A stretch of DNA of 33,313 nt, taken from the NCBI GenBank assembly GCA_011524395.1, contig WTKN01000125.1, positions 1 to 33,313 of the forward strand, given 5' to 3'. Shown here in pieces: positions 14,880 through 23,561 of this stretch. The translations under genes were made by a program, and so were the position numbers. The notes beneath the pieces are model-generated. The model made no database searches, was not told where the DNA came from, and was given only the letters and a program-made list of their open reading frames with translations. Every line of letters starts with the position of its first letter. Positions within the stretch are counted from its first letter, which is position 1. Source of the DNA: Moorena sp. SS36440bin_2 (lineage in GTDB: Bacteria; Cyanobacteriota; Cyanobacteriia; Cyanobacteriales; Coleofasciculaceae).

Positions 14880-17276
14880 TCATAACCCAGAAATAGGTTG
14901 AAAATTCCGTAAGCGCAATGCATTAGTTACCACAGATACTGAACTAAATGCCATCGCTGCACCAGCAATAATGGGATTGAGTAACCAGCCAAAGATCGGG
15001 AATAACACACCAGCGGCAATCGGAATTCCTAATACATTGTAGATAAAGGCAAAAAAGAGGTTAGTGCGAATAGTGCGGAAGGTAGCACGACTTAGTTGAA
15101 TGGCTGTAATGATACCTTGTAAATCTCCCGAGATTAGGGTAAGGTCAGAGGCTGCGATCGCAACATCAGTACCTGTACCAATGGCAATTCCTACGTCTGC
15201 TTGAGCCAGAGCTGGGGCATCATTAATCCCATCCCCTACCATTGCTACAGTTTTGCCTTCTTTTTGGATAGTAGAGATAATGTTAGCTTTTTGATCAGGT
15301 CGGACTTGAGCAAATACCCGATGGATGCCAACCTCGTATGCGATCGCATACGAGGTTTGTTGATTATCTCCCGTTAGCATTACTACCTCTAACCCTAACC
15401 GCTTCAAGGCTTTCACCACCTCAGCTGAAGCAGGTTTTAGGGCATCCGCAATGCCCAAAATGCCTTCAACTTTACCATCAACTGCGATCCAAACCACCGT
15501 CTTACGGCTCGCCTCCCAATCCCCCTGATAGTCTGCTAAAGACCGATCCGGTTGCACTGTCACATCTGTTTCAATCCCTAATTCTTCCATCCATCGTTTT
15601 GTCCCAATTTGTACTAATCTCTTACCCTTGAGTCCACCCCCTGCTGGTTCGGAAGAGAATAGGGGATGATCGTGATCAACAATTGCCTGTACCCCACTGC
15701 CAGCAACAGCGGTAAAATTCTCTGGTGTTGGTAACTGCAATCCTATTCCCTGAGATTGGGCATAGCGCACCACTGCTTCAGCTAAGGGATGTTCGGAATG
15801 ACTTTCCACTATTGCCGCTAGTTGCAGCAAGTTGATTTCATTGCTGCCGGTAAAGCTGCCCAGTTCTGATGAGGAGTCATAGATGCTTCCAACTGTAATA
15901 AAATCGGTTACCATCGGTTTCCCTTCCGTTAGGGTTCCGGTTTTATCTAGCACGATAGTTTGCAGTTGATGAATCAATTCCAGACTCTCGGCATTCTTAA
16001 TTAAAATCCCGTTTTCTGCGCCTTTACCGGTTCCTACCATCACTGCGGTTGGAGTAGCTAGACCTAAAGCACAGGGACAAGCAATCACTAACACCGCCAC
16101 CATATTAATCATGGCTAGGGTAGGATTTCCCGTGGTCATCCACCAAACCCCAAAAGTGACCATTGCGATCGCAATCACTACGGGCACAAACCAACCTGTC
16201 ACCTGATCCGCTAAGGTTTCAATGGGTGCTTTAGACCCTTGAGCCTGGTGTACTAACTTAACAATCTGTGCCAGTACGGTATCTTTCCCTACCCGAGTCG
16301 CCTGGAACTGGAAGCTACCGGTTTTATTAATCGTTGCTCCAATCACTTCATCCCCCGGCTGTTTCTTGACCGCAACACTTTCTCCTGTAACCATTGCTTC
16401 ATCCACACTAGAAGCTCCTTCCATAACTATGCCGTCTACCGGAATAGTTTCTCCTGGACGCACTAATACCACATCCCCAACTTGCACCTGAGCCAAGGGA
16501 ATATCCTGGGGTTGACCATGGCGAATCACACGAGCGGTTTTAGCTTGTAATCCCATCAACTTACGAATTGCTTGAGATGTCTGTCCTTTAGCCCGGTGTT
16601 CCAGCAATCGCCCTAGCAAAATAAGGGTAATCACTACAGCAGTGGTTTCATAGTACACAGGAAGAGTTACCCCTTGGGGTAGGAAAGATTTCAAAACAAC
16701 CGGGGGCAACACCGTGGGAAACAGAGAATAGAGATAAGCAGCACTAGTCCCAAGGGTGACTAGGGTATTCATATCTGCTGTTTTGTGTTTCCAGGCTTTC
16801 CATGCTCCAATCAAAAAAGACTGTCCACACCAAAACAGAACCGGTGTGGTTAATACCAGCTGTAGCCAAGGGTGATGTAACCAAGATGGAATCCAGGGGA
16901 TAGATAATCCTGTCATCATCGGTAGTGAACCAATCACTAACAAAGTACTAAGCACAGCACCGACAATGAATTTTCGTTTTAGGTCAAGGGTTTCCCCTTG
17001 ACGTTGCCATTCGATATCATCAGGCTGATCACTGATATCCTCGATCGGGAAAGCTTGGTAGCCAGCATCACTCACTGTCTGTTGAATCAGTTTGGTTAGT
17101 TGCTGGTTAGTTTTGTGGGGGTTAGTTTCCTCGGTATTGTAGGTAATACTAGCTTCTTCTGTACCAAAATTGACCCTGCACTCTACTACATCTGGAACCC
17201 TTTGAATCAGGGTTTCAATGCGTCTGGCGCAACCAGCGCAGCTCATTCCTTGTAAACGAAAGCTTTGTTGTTTCAT
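14880..17276 (-). CDS. copA: Copper-translocating P1B-type ATPase
   Basis: A 798-residue membrane pump. There is one N-terminal heavy-metal-associated domain (GMSCAGC, Cys13 and Cys16), eight predicted membrane helices, the metal-transport motif CPC ([15 protein letters not shown]), the actuator TGES, the phosphorylation site [11 protein letters not shown], the SEHPLAEA loop that positions ATP, and [19 protein letters not shown] together with the HMA domain points to Cu(I) or Ag(I). Cyanobacteria usually have two such pumps, CtaA and PacS, and I cannot say which this is. GAGG lies about 7 bases before the ATG. The promoter (17301-17332) has MerR-family geometry. It is transcribed towards the kinase-WD40 gene, 31 bases away. 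Confidence 0.93.
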   Translation of the reverse strand: MKQQSFRLQGMSCAGCARRIETLIQRVPDVVECRVNFGTEEASITYNTEETNPHKTNQQLTKLIQQTVSDAGYQAFPIEDISDQPDDIEWQRQGETLDLKRKFIVGAVLSTLLVIGSLPMMTGLSIPWIPSWLHHPWLQLVLTTPVLFWCGQSFLIGAWKAWKHKTADMNTLVTLGTSAAYLYSLFPTVLPPVVLKSFLPQGVTLPVYYETTAVVITLILLGRLLEHRAKGQTSQAIRKLMGLQAKTARVIRHGQPQDIPLAQVQVGDVVLVRPGETIPVDGIVMEGASSVDEAMVTGESVAVKKQPGDEVIGATINKTGSFQFQATRVGKDTVLAQIVKLVHQAQGSKAPIETLADQVTGWFVPVVIAIAMVTFGVWWMTTGNPTLAMINMVAVLVIACPCALGLATPTAVMVGTGKGAENGILIKNAESLELIHQLQTIVLDKTGTLTEGKPMVTDFITVGSIYDSSSELGSFTGSNEINLLQLAAIVESHSEHPLAEAVVRYAQSQGIGLQLPTPENFTAVAGSGVQAIVDHDHPLFSSEPAGGGLKGKRLVQIGTKRWMEELGIETDVTVQPDRSLADYQGDWEASRKTVVWIAVDGKVEGILGIADALKPASAEVVKALKRLGLEVVMLTGDNQQTSYAIAYEVGIHRVFAQVRPDQKANIISTIQKEGKTVAMVGDGINDAPALAQADVGIAIGTGTDVAIAASDLTLISGDLQGIITAIQLSRATFRTIRTNLFFAFIYNVLGIPIAAGVLFPIFGWLLNPIIAGAAMAFSSVSVVTNALRLRNFQPISGL

Positions 17277-17300
17277 TATTTATCCTCACCCTATGGTTAA

Positions 17301-17332
17301 AGGATAAACTCTCTAGTTTAGTGGAGTGTCAA
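17301..17332 (-). promoter_or_regulatory. MerR-type metal-inducible promoter of copA
   Basis: On the minus strand: -35 TTGACA (17332-17327), a 20-bp spacer, then -10 TATCCT (17306-17301). The spacer holds the dyad CTCCACT-AA-ACTAGAG. An over-long 19-20 bp spacer with a central dyad is the hallmark of promoters activated by MerR-family metal sensors (CueR, ZntR, CoaR). The TATCCT box matches that of E. coli zntA. No MerR gene lies in this window. Confidence 0.7.
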
Positions 17333-17356
17333 GGGGATGAGATTTAGTGCTTAGTG

Positions 17357-17384
17357 AGGGAACAGGGAACAGGGAACAGGGAAT
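17357..17384. repeat. GGGAACA heptamer repeat
   Basis: Three to four copies of AGGGAAC lie upstream of the copA promoter. A second short repeat, TTGCCTC, follows at 17481-17510. The 265-base gap between the GST and copA genes holds nothing else besides the copA promoter. Confidence 0.85.
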
Positions 17385-17480
17385 ATGGCATCAAAAATTA
17401 TTACAATTCATTGAGGTATAGCACTACACATTAAGGTATTTGACATTGAGAAAAGCAGCAAAAGTTGACTAGAAAAACTT

Positions 17481-17510
17481 TTGCCTCTTGCCTCTTGCCT
17501 CTTGCCTTGC
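17481..17510. repeat. TTGCCTC heptamer repeat
   Basis: Three copies of TTGCCTC and a partial fourth lie 32 bases past the stop of the second GST gene. The same heptamer family is expanded at 23446-23506. Confidence 0.85.
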
Positions 17511-17541
17511 CGATAGCGCTATACCCTATCGCAAGCTCAGT

Positions 17542-18216
17542 TTACTTTGTTTTATTTCCTCCAATCAGTTCACGAGCACGCAGTTTTACCAGAACTTTTA
17601 TTCGCCGCTTGAATTCTTCAAAATCCTCTGCACTCATGTCTGTTTTCTGCCATGGTTCCCGTTGCATCAATCTTTTAAACCACTGATCCATGTTAGGATA
17701 ATCAGTAAGATTAATCTCTAACTTCGGCAATAACGATATTGCTGCTCCAGCAACGATATCTCCTAAGGTTAACTGGTCCGAAGCAAAGTAAGGGCTGTTT
17801 CCTAGCAAGTCTGATAAAAATTTGAGTACTCTATCTAGCTTCCGCTTGGCTACGTTAAATTGTGGTGAATCTTCCTTTTGACAGATTAGTTGAACTACTG
17901 GGGAAAATAGCTCATTAGCAGTCAACAATTGTACCATGCGTACCTTTGCTAATGCCTCTGGTGAACTTGGCAGCAGCGCAGGTGTGGGATATTTGGCTTC
18001 CAAGTAGTCCATAATTGCCAATGATTCTACTAACCGCAAGCCGTTATCTTCCAGAACGGGAATGTGATGAAAGGGGTTAATTTTTAAAAACTCTGGTTCA
18101 AATTGATCGCCATCTAATTTAATTAATACTGTTTCAAAGGGAAGGTTTTTTTCTAGTAACGTGAGCCAGACACGACGAACATTCGGCGAGAGGGTATTGT
18201 AGTAGAATTTTAGCAT
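17542..18216 (-). CDS. Glutathione S-transferase family protein
   Basis: A 224-residue two-domain GST. The N-terminal thioredoxin fold (residues 1-78) contains the segment MLKFYYNTLSPNVRRVWLTL at the active-site position, the HHIPVLED cis-Pro loop and RLVESLAIMDYLE for glutathione binding. The all-alpha C-terminal domain includes LTLGDIVAGAA, the conserved N-capping box. SPN at the active site suggests Ser-type catalysis (theta/zeta-like). It differs from the GST at 6445-7044 and is no close paralogue. Its upstream neighbour on the strand is the P450 gene, 279 bases away, with a hairpin between, so joint transcription is uncertain. A role in detoxifying products of oxidative metabolism is inference. 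Confidence 0.87.
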   Translation of the reverse strand: MLKFYYNTLSPNVRRVWLTLLEKNLPFETVLIKLDGDQFEPEFLKINPFHHIPVLEDNGLRLVESLAIMDYLEAKYPTPALLPSSPEALAKVRMVQLLTANELFSPVVQLICQKEDSPQFNVAKRKLDRVLKFLSDLLGNSPYFASDQLTLGDIVAGAAISLLPKLEINLTDYPNMDQWFKRLMQREPWQKTDMSAEDFEEFKRRIKVLVKLRARELIGGNKTK

Positions 18217-18366
18217 CGATTAGTTATCCGGAAGTTTACCTTTGAAGTTTAGCTTAAATTGACCGAAAAAAAGGGTTGTGGTTGCTTATTACAAGGTCAA
18301 GTGAGTTGTGAACATTGTTTGATAGTATTTAAGCTCAAACAAATAGCTAGTGCAAAGGTAAGGTAT

Positions 18367-18400
18367 AGAAACTAAGAGACTCACTACACTCTTAGTTTCT
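18367..18400 (-). terminator. Hairpin between P450 and GST genes
   Basis: AGAAACTAAGAG (18367-18378) pairs perfectly with CTCTTAGTTTCT (18389-18400) across 10 bases, a 12-bp stem about 95 bases after the P450 stop. There is no T-run on the minus strand, so it is a weak terminator or 3' stabiliser. Confidence 0.45.
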
Positions 18401-18495
18401 TCGCCTATCCTACAAAGCGTTATAGATATAGAGCTTGCTCAGGAAAACTTCCGTAAATTCTATTACTTTTCCTTTTCCTCCACTAGCTTATTTAC

Positions 18496-19836
18496 TTAAG
18501 AGCCTACTCTACGGCTAAACTTAACCTTAAGTCCATCTCGGGGATGGGGAGTTGGAATCACCACCATTTCTAAATCTTGATCTGGCACTAGTTTCCAGTC
18601 ATAATACCGGAGCAATTGAGCCGCAAAAATTCTCATTTCTAATTTGGCAAACTCCCTGCCTAAACATTCCCGTAAACCGCCACCAAAGGGGATATATCCA
18701 AATATTTTTTGTTTATCTTCTGTCCTATCTGGACCAAAGCGATCTGGATCAAAGCGTTGATGATATTGATAAATTTCCTCATCTTTATGGGTTTCGGTAA
18801 TTTGGCACAGTATATTCCAACCTTGAGGAATCAAGTAACCGTTAAATTCAAAAGACTGAATAACCTTCCGAAAAAGACCACTAACCGGAGGAAGTATGCG
18901 CAGCACTTCTTTGAGCACTTGCTCTAGATAGGTCATCTGCTTGAGATGTTCCATGGTTAGGGGTTCTGAACCAGAAAACTGCTGTTGTTCAGCACGGAGA
19001 TGGGCAAGAACATCTGGATGCTGCGCTGTCAACAGACAAAAAGATGCGATCGCAGAGGTTAAGGTTTCGTGACCTGCAAACAACAACAGAATTACTTGGT
19101 CTTGGATGTCATCTAAACTTAAGGAATTCCCCTCGTCATCCTCGGCTTGTAACAATAGTCCTAAGGCGTCCTCTCCCGGATTTTTCTGTTGCTGTCGCTG
19201 TCGGACAATGGTTTCGATATGGGTCAGCAATCCTTGACGAGCATGCATTGCTTTACCAAACCTTGTCCAAGGTAGAGATATCGGGATAGTGAACAATCCC
19301 TCACAAAAGTTCTTAAATACTTGATCCAGAGCGGTTTGGGAACCTACATCAGTTCCCATCAGCAAGGTACTAGCGATATCAAAGGTATAGTCCCGCAGTT
19401 CAGGATACCAGGTTAAGCTTCCCATCTGTCCCCATTTCTGGAGATAGTTGCTAGTAATGTTGGCCATGGTGGGAATATAACTAGCTAATGCTCTCGGTTG
19501 AAACGCCTGGGACATTAACTTGCGGCGCTTTTGGTGGAATTCCCCAGTTTGGTTAGCCAGTGAGGCTACTCCAAGTAAGGTTTCTGTGCTTTTGGGCCAG
19601 GTAGCAGCAACATACTTATTTTCATTAGTAAACAGAAATTGATTCGCTTCTGCAGTAGTCATCGTCACCGTAGGACTACCAAAAATATTGGTTTTGTAGA
19701 TGCGCCCATACTTGTCTAACCGCTTTTTGTGGAAATTTCGATCCGTTAAAAAGCTGATGGTCTCACCAATAATGGGTAAACAGACGTTACCAGGGGGCAA
19801 TGGAAGCGATCGCATATCTTGAGTAGTGCTTTCCAT
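18496..19836 (-). CDS. Cytochrome P450, CYP120-like
   Basis: A 446-residue haem monooxygenase. The N-terminus lacks a membrane anchor and begins the Pro-rich LPLPPGNVCLPIIGE. The oxygen-activation helix has AGHETLTS, the ExxR motif is EVLRI, and the haem-ligand loop is FGGGLRECLG with the Cys thiolate. Sequence along the whole length recalls CYP120A1 of Synechocystis (slr0574), a soluble retinoic-acid hydroxylase: LFAGHETLTSA and IPFGGGLRECLG closely match what I remember of it. The likely substrates are apocarotenoids, retinoids or fatty-acid-like terpenoids. The frame extends to a TTG at 19848; the ATG at 19836 (MESTTQDMRS) is preferred. Redox partners are not encoded nearby. The symbol is left empty because subfamily rank cannot be measured here. 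Confidence 0.9.
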   Translation of the reverse strand: MESTTQDMRSLPLPPGNVCLPIIGETISFLTDRNFHKKRLDKYGRIYKTNIFGSPTVTMTTAEANQFLFTNENKYVAATWPKSTETLLGVASLANQTGEFHQKRRKLMSQAFQPRALASYIPTMANITSNYLQKWGQMGSLTWYPELRDYTFDIASTLLMGTDVGSQTALDQVFKNFCEGLFTIPISLPWTRFGKAMHARQGLLTHIETIVRQRQQQKNPGEDALGLLLQAEDDEGNSLSLDDIQDQVILLLFAGHETLTSAIASFCLLTAQHPDVLAHLRAEQQQFSGSEPLTMEHLKQMTYLEQVLKEVLRILPPVSGLFRKVIQSFEFNGYLIPQGWNILCQITETHKDEEIYQYHQRFDPDRFGPDRTEDKQKIFGYIPFGGGLRECLGREFAKLEMRIFAAQLLRYYDWKLVPDQDLEMVVIPTPHPRDGLKVKFSRRVGS

Positions 19837-20119
19837 GGAAATAAGCAAGCTGCAGGGTCAAGACTTATTATCTCTTGGCTGACCCACTAATCGAGGAAAC
19901 CCTAAGATCAAGTCTCAGTAGTAGGGTCTTTAGGGAAACCCTACAGATAGATTTGTAGCGCAAGTCCTGACTAAGAAAGGTTTAACTTATGGGGATATCT
20001 TCTAATGGTAAGATGTTTTGGGCGCATCTTTACTGTTATTGTTAGCAGGAGTTATTCCATGAAATGGATAGATTTCTCATAGACTCCTGGTTGAGAATCA
20101 TTTACCATAAGATAAGCAC
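19837..20119. other. Divergent intergenic region with hairpin
   Basis: This separates the P450 gene (minus) from the nucleoside hydrolase gene (plus) and must hold both promoters. GTAGGGT (19921-19927) pairs with ACCCTAC (19938-19944), and a related GAAACCCTAAG lies at about 19896. I could not pick well-spaced promoter hexamers with confidence. Confidence 0.5.
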
Positions 20120-21322
20120 ATGAAAAGCAATCCCTGTTTTATTAGCTTTGCAGCAGTGACAACTGCTTTATCAGGAGCGGTCGCCCTTAATCTAACTCTT
20201 CCTAACCAGGCCGCTTGTGCTGCCTCGGTGACACAAAAAACTGCCGTTATTCTTGATGATGATGGTAGCCAGGATGGAATGACTGCCTGGGCTTACATGC
20301 TAGGTAATCCTCAATTTGAGGTTAAAGCACTCACCCTTTCCCAAGGGATTGCTCGCCCCAACATCTTTGTCGATAATGTCGAGGGGATGCTAGGGCGACT
20401 CAATATCACAGGCATCCCTGTGGGAATTGGCAGACCTGATCCACTCGCAGGAAACAACGAGTTTCCTTCATTCATTCGAGATGGTTCGGATAGCTTTTGG
20501 TCACCCTTTGTAACTTTGCCCGATAGTGCTCCATCTGTTGAAAGACGGAATGCAGCGGAATTAATTGTAGAAACCGTTAAGGAATCTCCTTCTCCTGTGG
20601 CTATCCTGGCAACGGGTCCACTCACTAATATTGCAGAAGCACTTCGCCTCGACCCCACTATTGTTGACAATATCTCTGTTGTCCAAATCATGGGTGGTGC
20701 AGTGTTTGTGCCTGGAAATCTACCTGTGCTACCTGATCCGCCTTTTTCAACCAATACAGTGGCTGAATTTAACATCTGGATTGACCCAGTAGCTGCTCAA
20801 GAAGTGTTTGAGGCGGGAAACAATGGCTTGAACATTGAATTAACTCCCCTCGATGCAACAAACCAAATCGAGTTTAGTCGTGAAGATCAAGCGGCATGGA
20901 TAGAAACTGGAACACCTGAGAGCTTAATTGCTGCGGAGTTTTTAGACTTTGCCCTAACTGTTATCCAAAGTGATAATGACCCTAATCCCGTTTGGGATTT
21001 AGTTGCTGCATTAAATCTAAGTGAACCCAATTTCTCCTCTGAAACACCTTTGCATATTGAAGTTGATACACAGTCAGATCCAGGCGCAACACAAGGACAG
21101 ACCAAAGCGATTCAAGATCTTAGTCCAAATGTTTTAGTCTCTCTCGATCCTAGTTTTGATAATCTCCCATACAATGCTAGTGACGTTTTCGCATCCATTG
21201 CTGAACCCACTTCTGTTCCTGAGCCTGGTTCTATTGTGGGTATTTTGGCAGCAGGATTGTTAGGAGGAGTTTTTAAGGTAAAGCGAGTAACTACTAAAGG
21301 ATTTATAGCATTTCTTAAATAG
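20120..21322 (+). CDS. Secreted nucleoside hydrolase (IUNH family) with PEP-CTERM anchor
   Basis: A 400-residue exported protein. Residues 1-35 are a signal peptide (cleavage probably after AACA-A). Residues 40-350 form an inosine/uridine-preferring nucleoside hydrolase domain that would cleave the N-glycosidic bond of ribonucleosides. The calcium-binding N-terminal motif DxDxxxDD reads D46-D-D48-GSQ-D52-G53, so the last Asp is Gly. GPLTNIAEAL and an FNIWIDPVAAQ segment fit the family. The C-terminus has VPEPG, a hydrophobic helix and a basic tail (KVKR), the PEP-CTERM sorting signal for exosortase-type processing. Location is therefore the cell surface or exopolysaccharide. It may scavenge nucleosides from seawater or dead cells. 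Activity is uncertain because of the altered motif. Confidence 0.87.
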   Translation: MKSNPCFISFAAVTTALSGAVALNLTLPNQAACAASVTQKTAVILDDDGSQDGMTAWAYMLGNPQFEVKALTLSQGIARPNIFVDNVEGMLGRLNITGIPVGIGRPDPLAGNNEFPSFIRDGSDSFWSPFVTLPDSAPSVERRNAAELIVETVKESPSPVAILATGPLTNIAEALRLDPTIVDNISVVQIMGGAVFVPGNLPVLPDPPFSTNTVAEFNIWIDPVAAQEVFEAGNNGLNIELTPLDATNQIEFSREDQAAWIETGTPESLIAAEFLDFALTVIQSDNDPNPVWDLVAALNLSEPNFSSETPLHIEVDTQSDPGATQGQTKAIQDLSPNVLVSLDPSFDNLPYNASDVFASIAEPTSVPEPGSIVGILAAGLLGGVFKVKRVTTKGFIAFLK

Positions 21323-21423
21323 CTCAAGTACATAAGTTTGAGATTTTAGGTAACACGAAAAATTGAAAAAATAGCTTTGTGTACCTTATTAATATGAGAA
21401 ACTCTATAGTATTCTAAATAGAT

Positions 21424-21457
21424 TCAGCCCCCCGTCAAAAACCATGTGGGGGGCTGA
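21424..21457. terminator. GC-rich terminator-like hairpin
   Basis: TCAGCCCCCC (21424-21433) pairs perfectly with GGGGGGCTGA (21448-21457), a 10-bp stem with a 14-base loop. It lies between the convergent nucleoside hydrolase and antitoxin genes, about 100 bases past the former. Neither strand has a long T-run. Confidence 0.6.
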
Positions 21458-21529
21458 CCAACTTATAAGTAAATAGCAAAAAAGTAATCAGTCCACTACG
21501 AGATCACAATGATCGAGCTACCCAGTACT

Positions 21530-21817
21530 TCATATCGGAGTAGCCCGCAACCGTAGACCAAGTGCCTGTATTACCTTCAGAAAAGTGGCTAACTCTAGAT
21601 TACCTTCCATCAACAACGCCTGATCAAGACTCTCTTGTCCTAGACCCGTTTCACTAGCAATTTGTGTCATTCCTTTGGCACGAGCAATATCTCCTAGAGC
21701 CGCCACAACCAAGGCAGTATCGCCATCTTCAAGAGCAGCTTCGAGATAGGCAGCCATATCTTCTTTGGTCTCCAGATGTTCTGCCACATCCCAGGGACGG
21801 GTTTTGATGTTGCTCAT
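21530..21817 (-). CDS. Orphan antitoxin, HigA-like (TIGR02684 type)
   Basis: A 95-residue protein of the putative addiction-module antidote family. RPWDVAEHLETKEDMAAYLEAALEDGD, ALGDIARAKGMTQIA and LATFLKVIQALGLRL are the usual conserved blocks, and the middle is a helix-turn-helix. The customary GLSRESLYKALS is changed to GLGQESLDQALL, which may alter DNA or toxin contacts. The frame opens at an ATG at 21823, but GGAG is correctly spaced (6 bases) only for the ATG at 21817 (MSNIKTRPWDV). The partner RelE/ParE-type toxin, normally just upstream, survives only as a C-terminal tail at 21827-21865. The protein may persist as a DNA-binding or anti-addiction factor. Confidence 0.82.
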   Translation of the reverse strand: MSNIKTRPWDVAEHLETKEDMAAYLEAALEDGDTALVVAALGDIARAKGMTQIASETGLGQESLDQALLMEGNLELATFLKVIQALGLRLRATPI

Positions 21818-21826
21818 GACCATCTC

Positions 21827-21865
21827 CTATAACTTTTGTGCTAGATCTAGGGCTGTCTTGATGTC
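21827..21865 (-). pseudogene. C-terminal remnant of the cognate RelE/ParE-type toxin
   Basis: Reading leftwards on the minus strand, codons 21865-21830 give DIKTALDLAQKL followed by a TAG stop at 21829-21827, nine bases before the antitoxin ATG. A DI..A..LA tail ending just ahead of the antitoxin is what TIGR02683-type toxins show. Upstream the same frame meets a stop within about 20 bases, and no toxin body is recognisable, so the gene is broken. The call rests on a short match plus position. Confidence 0.55.
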
Positions 21866-22049
21866 ACTGTTCCTGAGGCACTAACTGTATTATCTCACTT
21901 TGATTATCCTGGTTCAGTCAGGGATTATGACCAGATCCCTTTCAATTAAGCTGTTGGCACCCCGATCACAAACAACTAATCGAGAATGCGATCGCAACAA
22001 CCCAACCCTGCCACCAGATATTCACCAAAAGTGGAATAATAAAATATAA

Positions 22050-22313
22050 TCAACAACCATAGCTCAACAAACCCCAGAACCAGCAACTACAACATCACCA
22101 TCAAACCAGCTTGATCTAGAATCGGTATCAGTACCAATAACTCTTCATGTGCCAACCGCTACAGTTTCGGAACCAGCAACAGTGAATAGTAAAACGTTAA
22201 CTAGGAGATCTGAAATTACCAGTCCACCCCTGGGATTTGGAGAACTCATCTTAGGATTACTGGTAGTTAAGCCACTTGTGCTGGTTTCAATCAAGCAATT
22301 GATGTATAGATGA
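22050..22313 (+). pseudogene. Start-less ORF with C-terminal membrane helix, overlaps the next gene
   Basis: An open frame of 87 codons runs from just after a stop (TAA 22047-22049) to TGA at 22311-22313, with no ATG inside until MYR near its end. It encodes a Thr/Pro/Ser-rich stretch (QQTPEPATTTSPSNQ, with SEPATV later) and then a hydrophobic helix near the C-terminus (GFGELILGLLVVKPLVLV). Its stop overlaps an in-frame ATG of the lipoprotein ORF as ATGA at 22310, a classic coupling overlap. It looks like the 3' end of a membrane protein gene that lost its 5' end, or a gene with an unusual start. I do not recognise the family. Confidence 0.4.
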
Positions 22314-22330
22314 ATGTAGAGATAAAGGAT

Positions 22331-23287
22331 ATGGTTAAAAATTGGTTTATTTACAGTATTGTTGCTATTACGGTGATGGGTTGTCAACCTACCACAATTA
22401 AAACCAATATCACTCAGTCAACCATAACAGGAGTGACCAATGATGTCACTAATAACAACATTATTCTTAGTGATGCTCCTGAGAAGTGGTGGCAGAAGAC
22501 TAATATTCACGCTATGGCTGTTAGTCCAGAGAATCCGGAAATCCTCTACGTAGCCACCCATCATGGGTTATTGCAGCGTTCTGAAGCAGGGAAATGGCTG
22601 CAAGTTGGCAAAACTCGTTCTAATTTCACCAGCTTTGTGGCTCATCCCAAGGATAGCGCACGCTTTTATGCTAGCTTACATCCACCATCAGGAGGCAAGC
22701 TCGGTTTTCTGACTAGCTACAATAAAGGGCAACAATGGCAGCTCAAATCCCTGCTCGGGGTAGATTTTCTGACGTTAGCGATCGCACCAGCTAACCCCAA
22801 GGTAATTTATGGATGGGCGGTTTCAGGAAAACAAGGCTTGTTGGGTTCAAAAGATGGTGGCAAAACCTGGAATCAATTACCAGCTCAGGGACTGGAGGAT
22901 ATTCCCCATAACTTAGTAGTTGACCCGCGCAATCCTGAGCACGTGTTTGCCGCTACAACTCTGGGATTATTTGAGACTAGGGATGGTGGTAAAAGCTGGA
23001 TTTTAGTCCCCAATTCTCAAGAGTCCCTGGTTGCTAGTCTTGCTCTGAAATCCGAAGCAGAAAAGACAGTAATTTATGGATTTCACATCCTTTCAGAAGA
23101 CTCCGGAGGATTCTTTAAAAGTACCGATGGGGGTAGGACTTGGGAAGCCATAAGCTCAGAAACAGGAGACTTATTTTTGTATATGGCGATCGCCCCGTCT
23201 AATCCCGAATTTTTATACGCTGCTAATGATCAGAATGGTATATTACAATCCCAAGATAGCGGCAAAACTTGGCAACCATTATTCTAA
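22331..23287 (+). CDS. Lipoprotein with Asp-box (BNR) beta-propeller
   Basis: A 318-residue exported protein. The frame opens at 22310, but AAAGGA precedes the ATG at 22331, which gives MVKNWFIYSIVAITVMGC, a lipoprotein signal with the lipobox Cys. The mature part is a sialidase/Ycf48/sortilin-like propeller with at least four Asp-boxes of form S/T-x-D-x-G-x-T/S-W: SKDGGKTW, TRDGGKSW, STDGGRTW and SQDSGKTW. Each is preceded by an AxxPxNPxxxYA-type strand. No sialidase catalytic Arg/Tyr set is recognisable, so it is likely a binding or assembly protein. Ycf48-like photosystem II assembly factors have the same fold but a different context. It sits in the outer leaflet of the plasma membrane or in the outer membrane. 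The function is unknown. Confidence 0.85.
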   Translation: MVKNWFIYSIVAITVMGCQPTTIKTNITQSTITGVTNDVTNNNIILSDAPEKWWQKTNIHAMAVSPENPEILYVATHHGLLQRSEAGKWLQVGKTRSNFTSFVAHPKDSARFYASLHPPSGGKLGFLTSYNKGQQWQLKSLLGVDFLTLAIAPANPKVIYGWAVSGKQGLLGSKDGGKTWNQLPAQGLEDIPHNLVVDPRNPEHVFAATTLGLFETRDGGKSWILVPNSQESLVASLALKSEAEKTVIYGFHILSEDSGGFFKSTDGGRTWEAISSETGDLFLYMAIAPSNPEFLYAANDQNGILQSQDSGKTWQPLF

Positions 23288-23304
23288 TACTATTACTATA
23301 GAAA

Positions 23305-23340
23305 AGGGAATAGGGAGTAGGGAGTAGGGAATAGGGAATC
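23305..23340. repeat. GGGAGTA/GGGAATA heptamer repeat
   Basis: Five imperfect heptamers lie directly after the lipoprotein gene. This is the same family as the repeat at 25722-25773. Confidence 0.88.
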
Positions 23341-23445
23341 AAAAATTATCACAATTCATTTAGGTACCCTATAGAATTTATATTACTCTTATAAGACTCT
23401 AATATAGCGTAGATCATAGCTATGATCTACACATTACATTATTTT

Positions 23446-23506
23446 TACCTATTGCCTCTTGCCTATTGCCTATTGCCTATTGCCTATTGCCTCTTGCCTC
23501 TTGCCT
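23446..23506. repeat. TTGCCTA/TTGCCTC heptamer repeat x8
   Basis: About eight copies of TTGCCTA or TTGCCTC precede the PepSY gene. With the repeat at 23305 this accounts for most of the 274-base gap. A TAGGTACCCTATAG word at about 23363 belongs to another dispersed family. Confidence 0.9.
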
Positions 23507-23561
23507 GATCCCTACAACCCAGATATTTGTACTTAAAGTGCCCTGAAAATTGATAATTACT

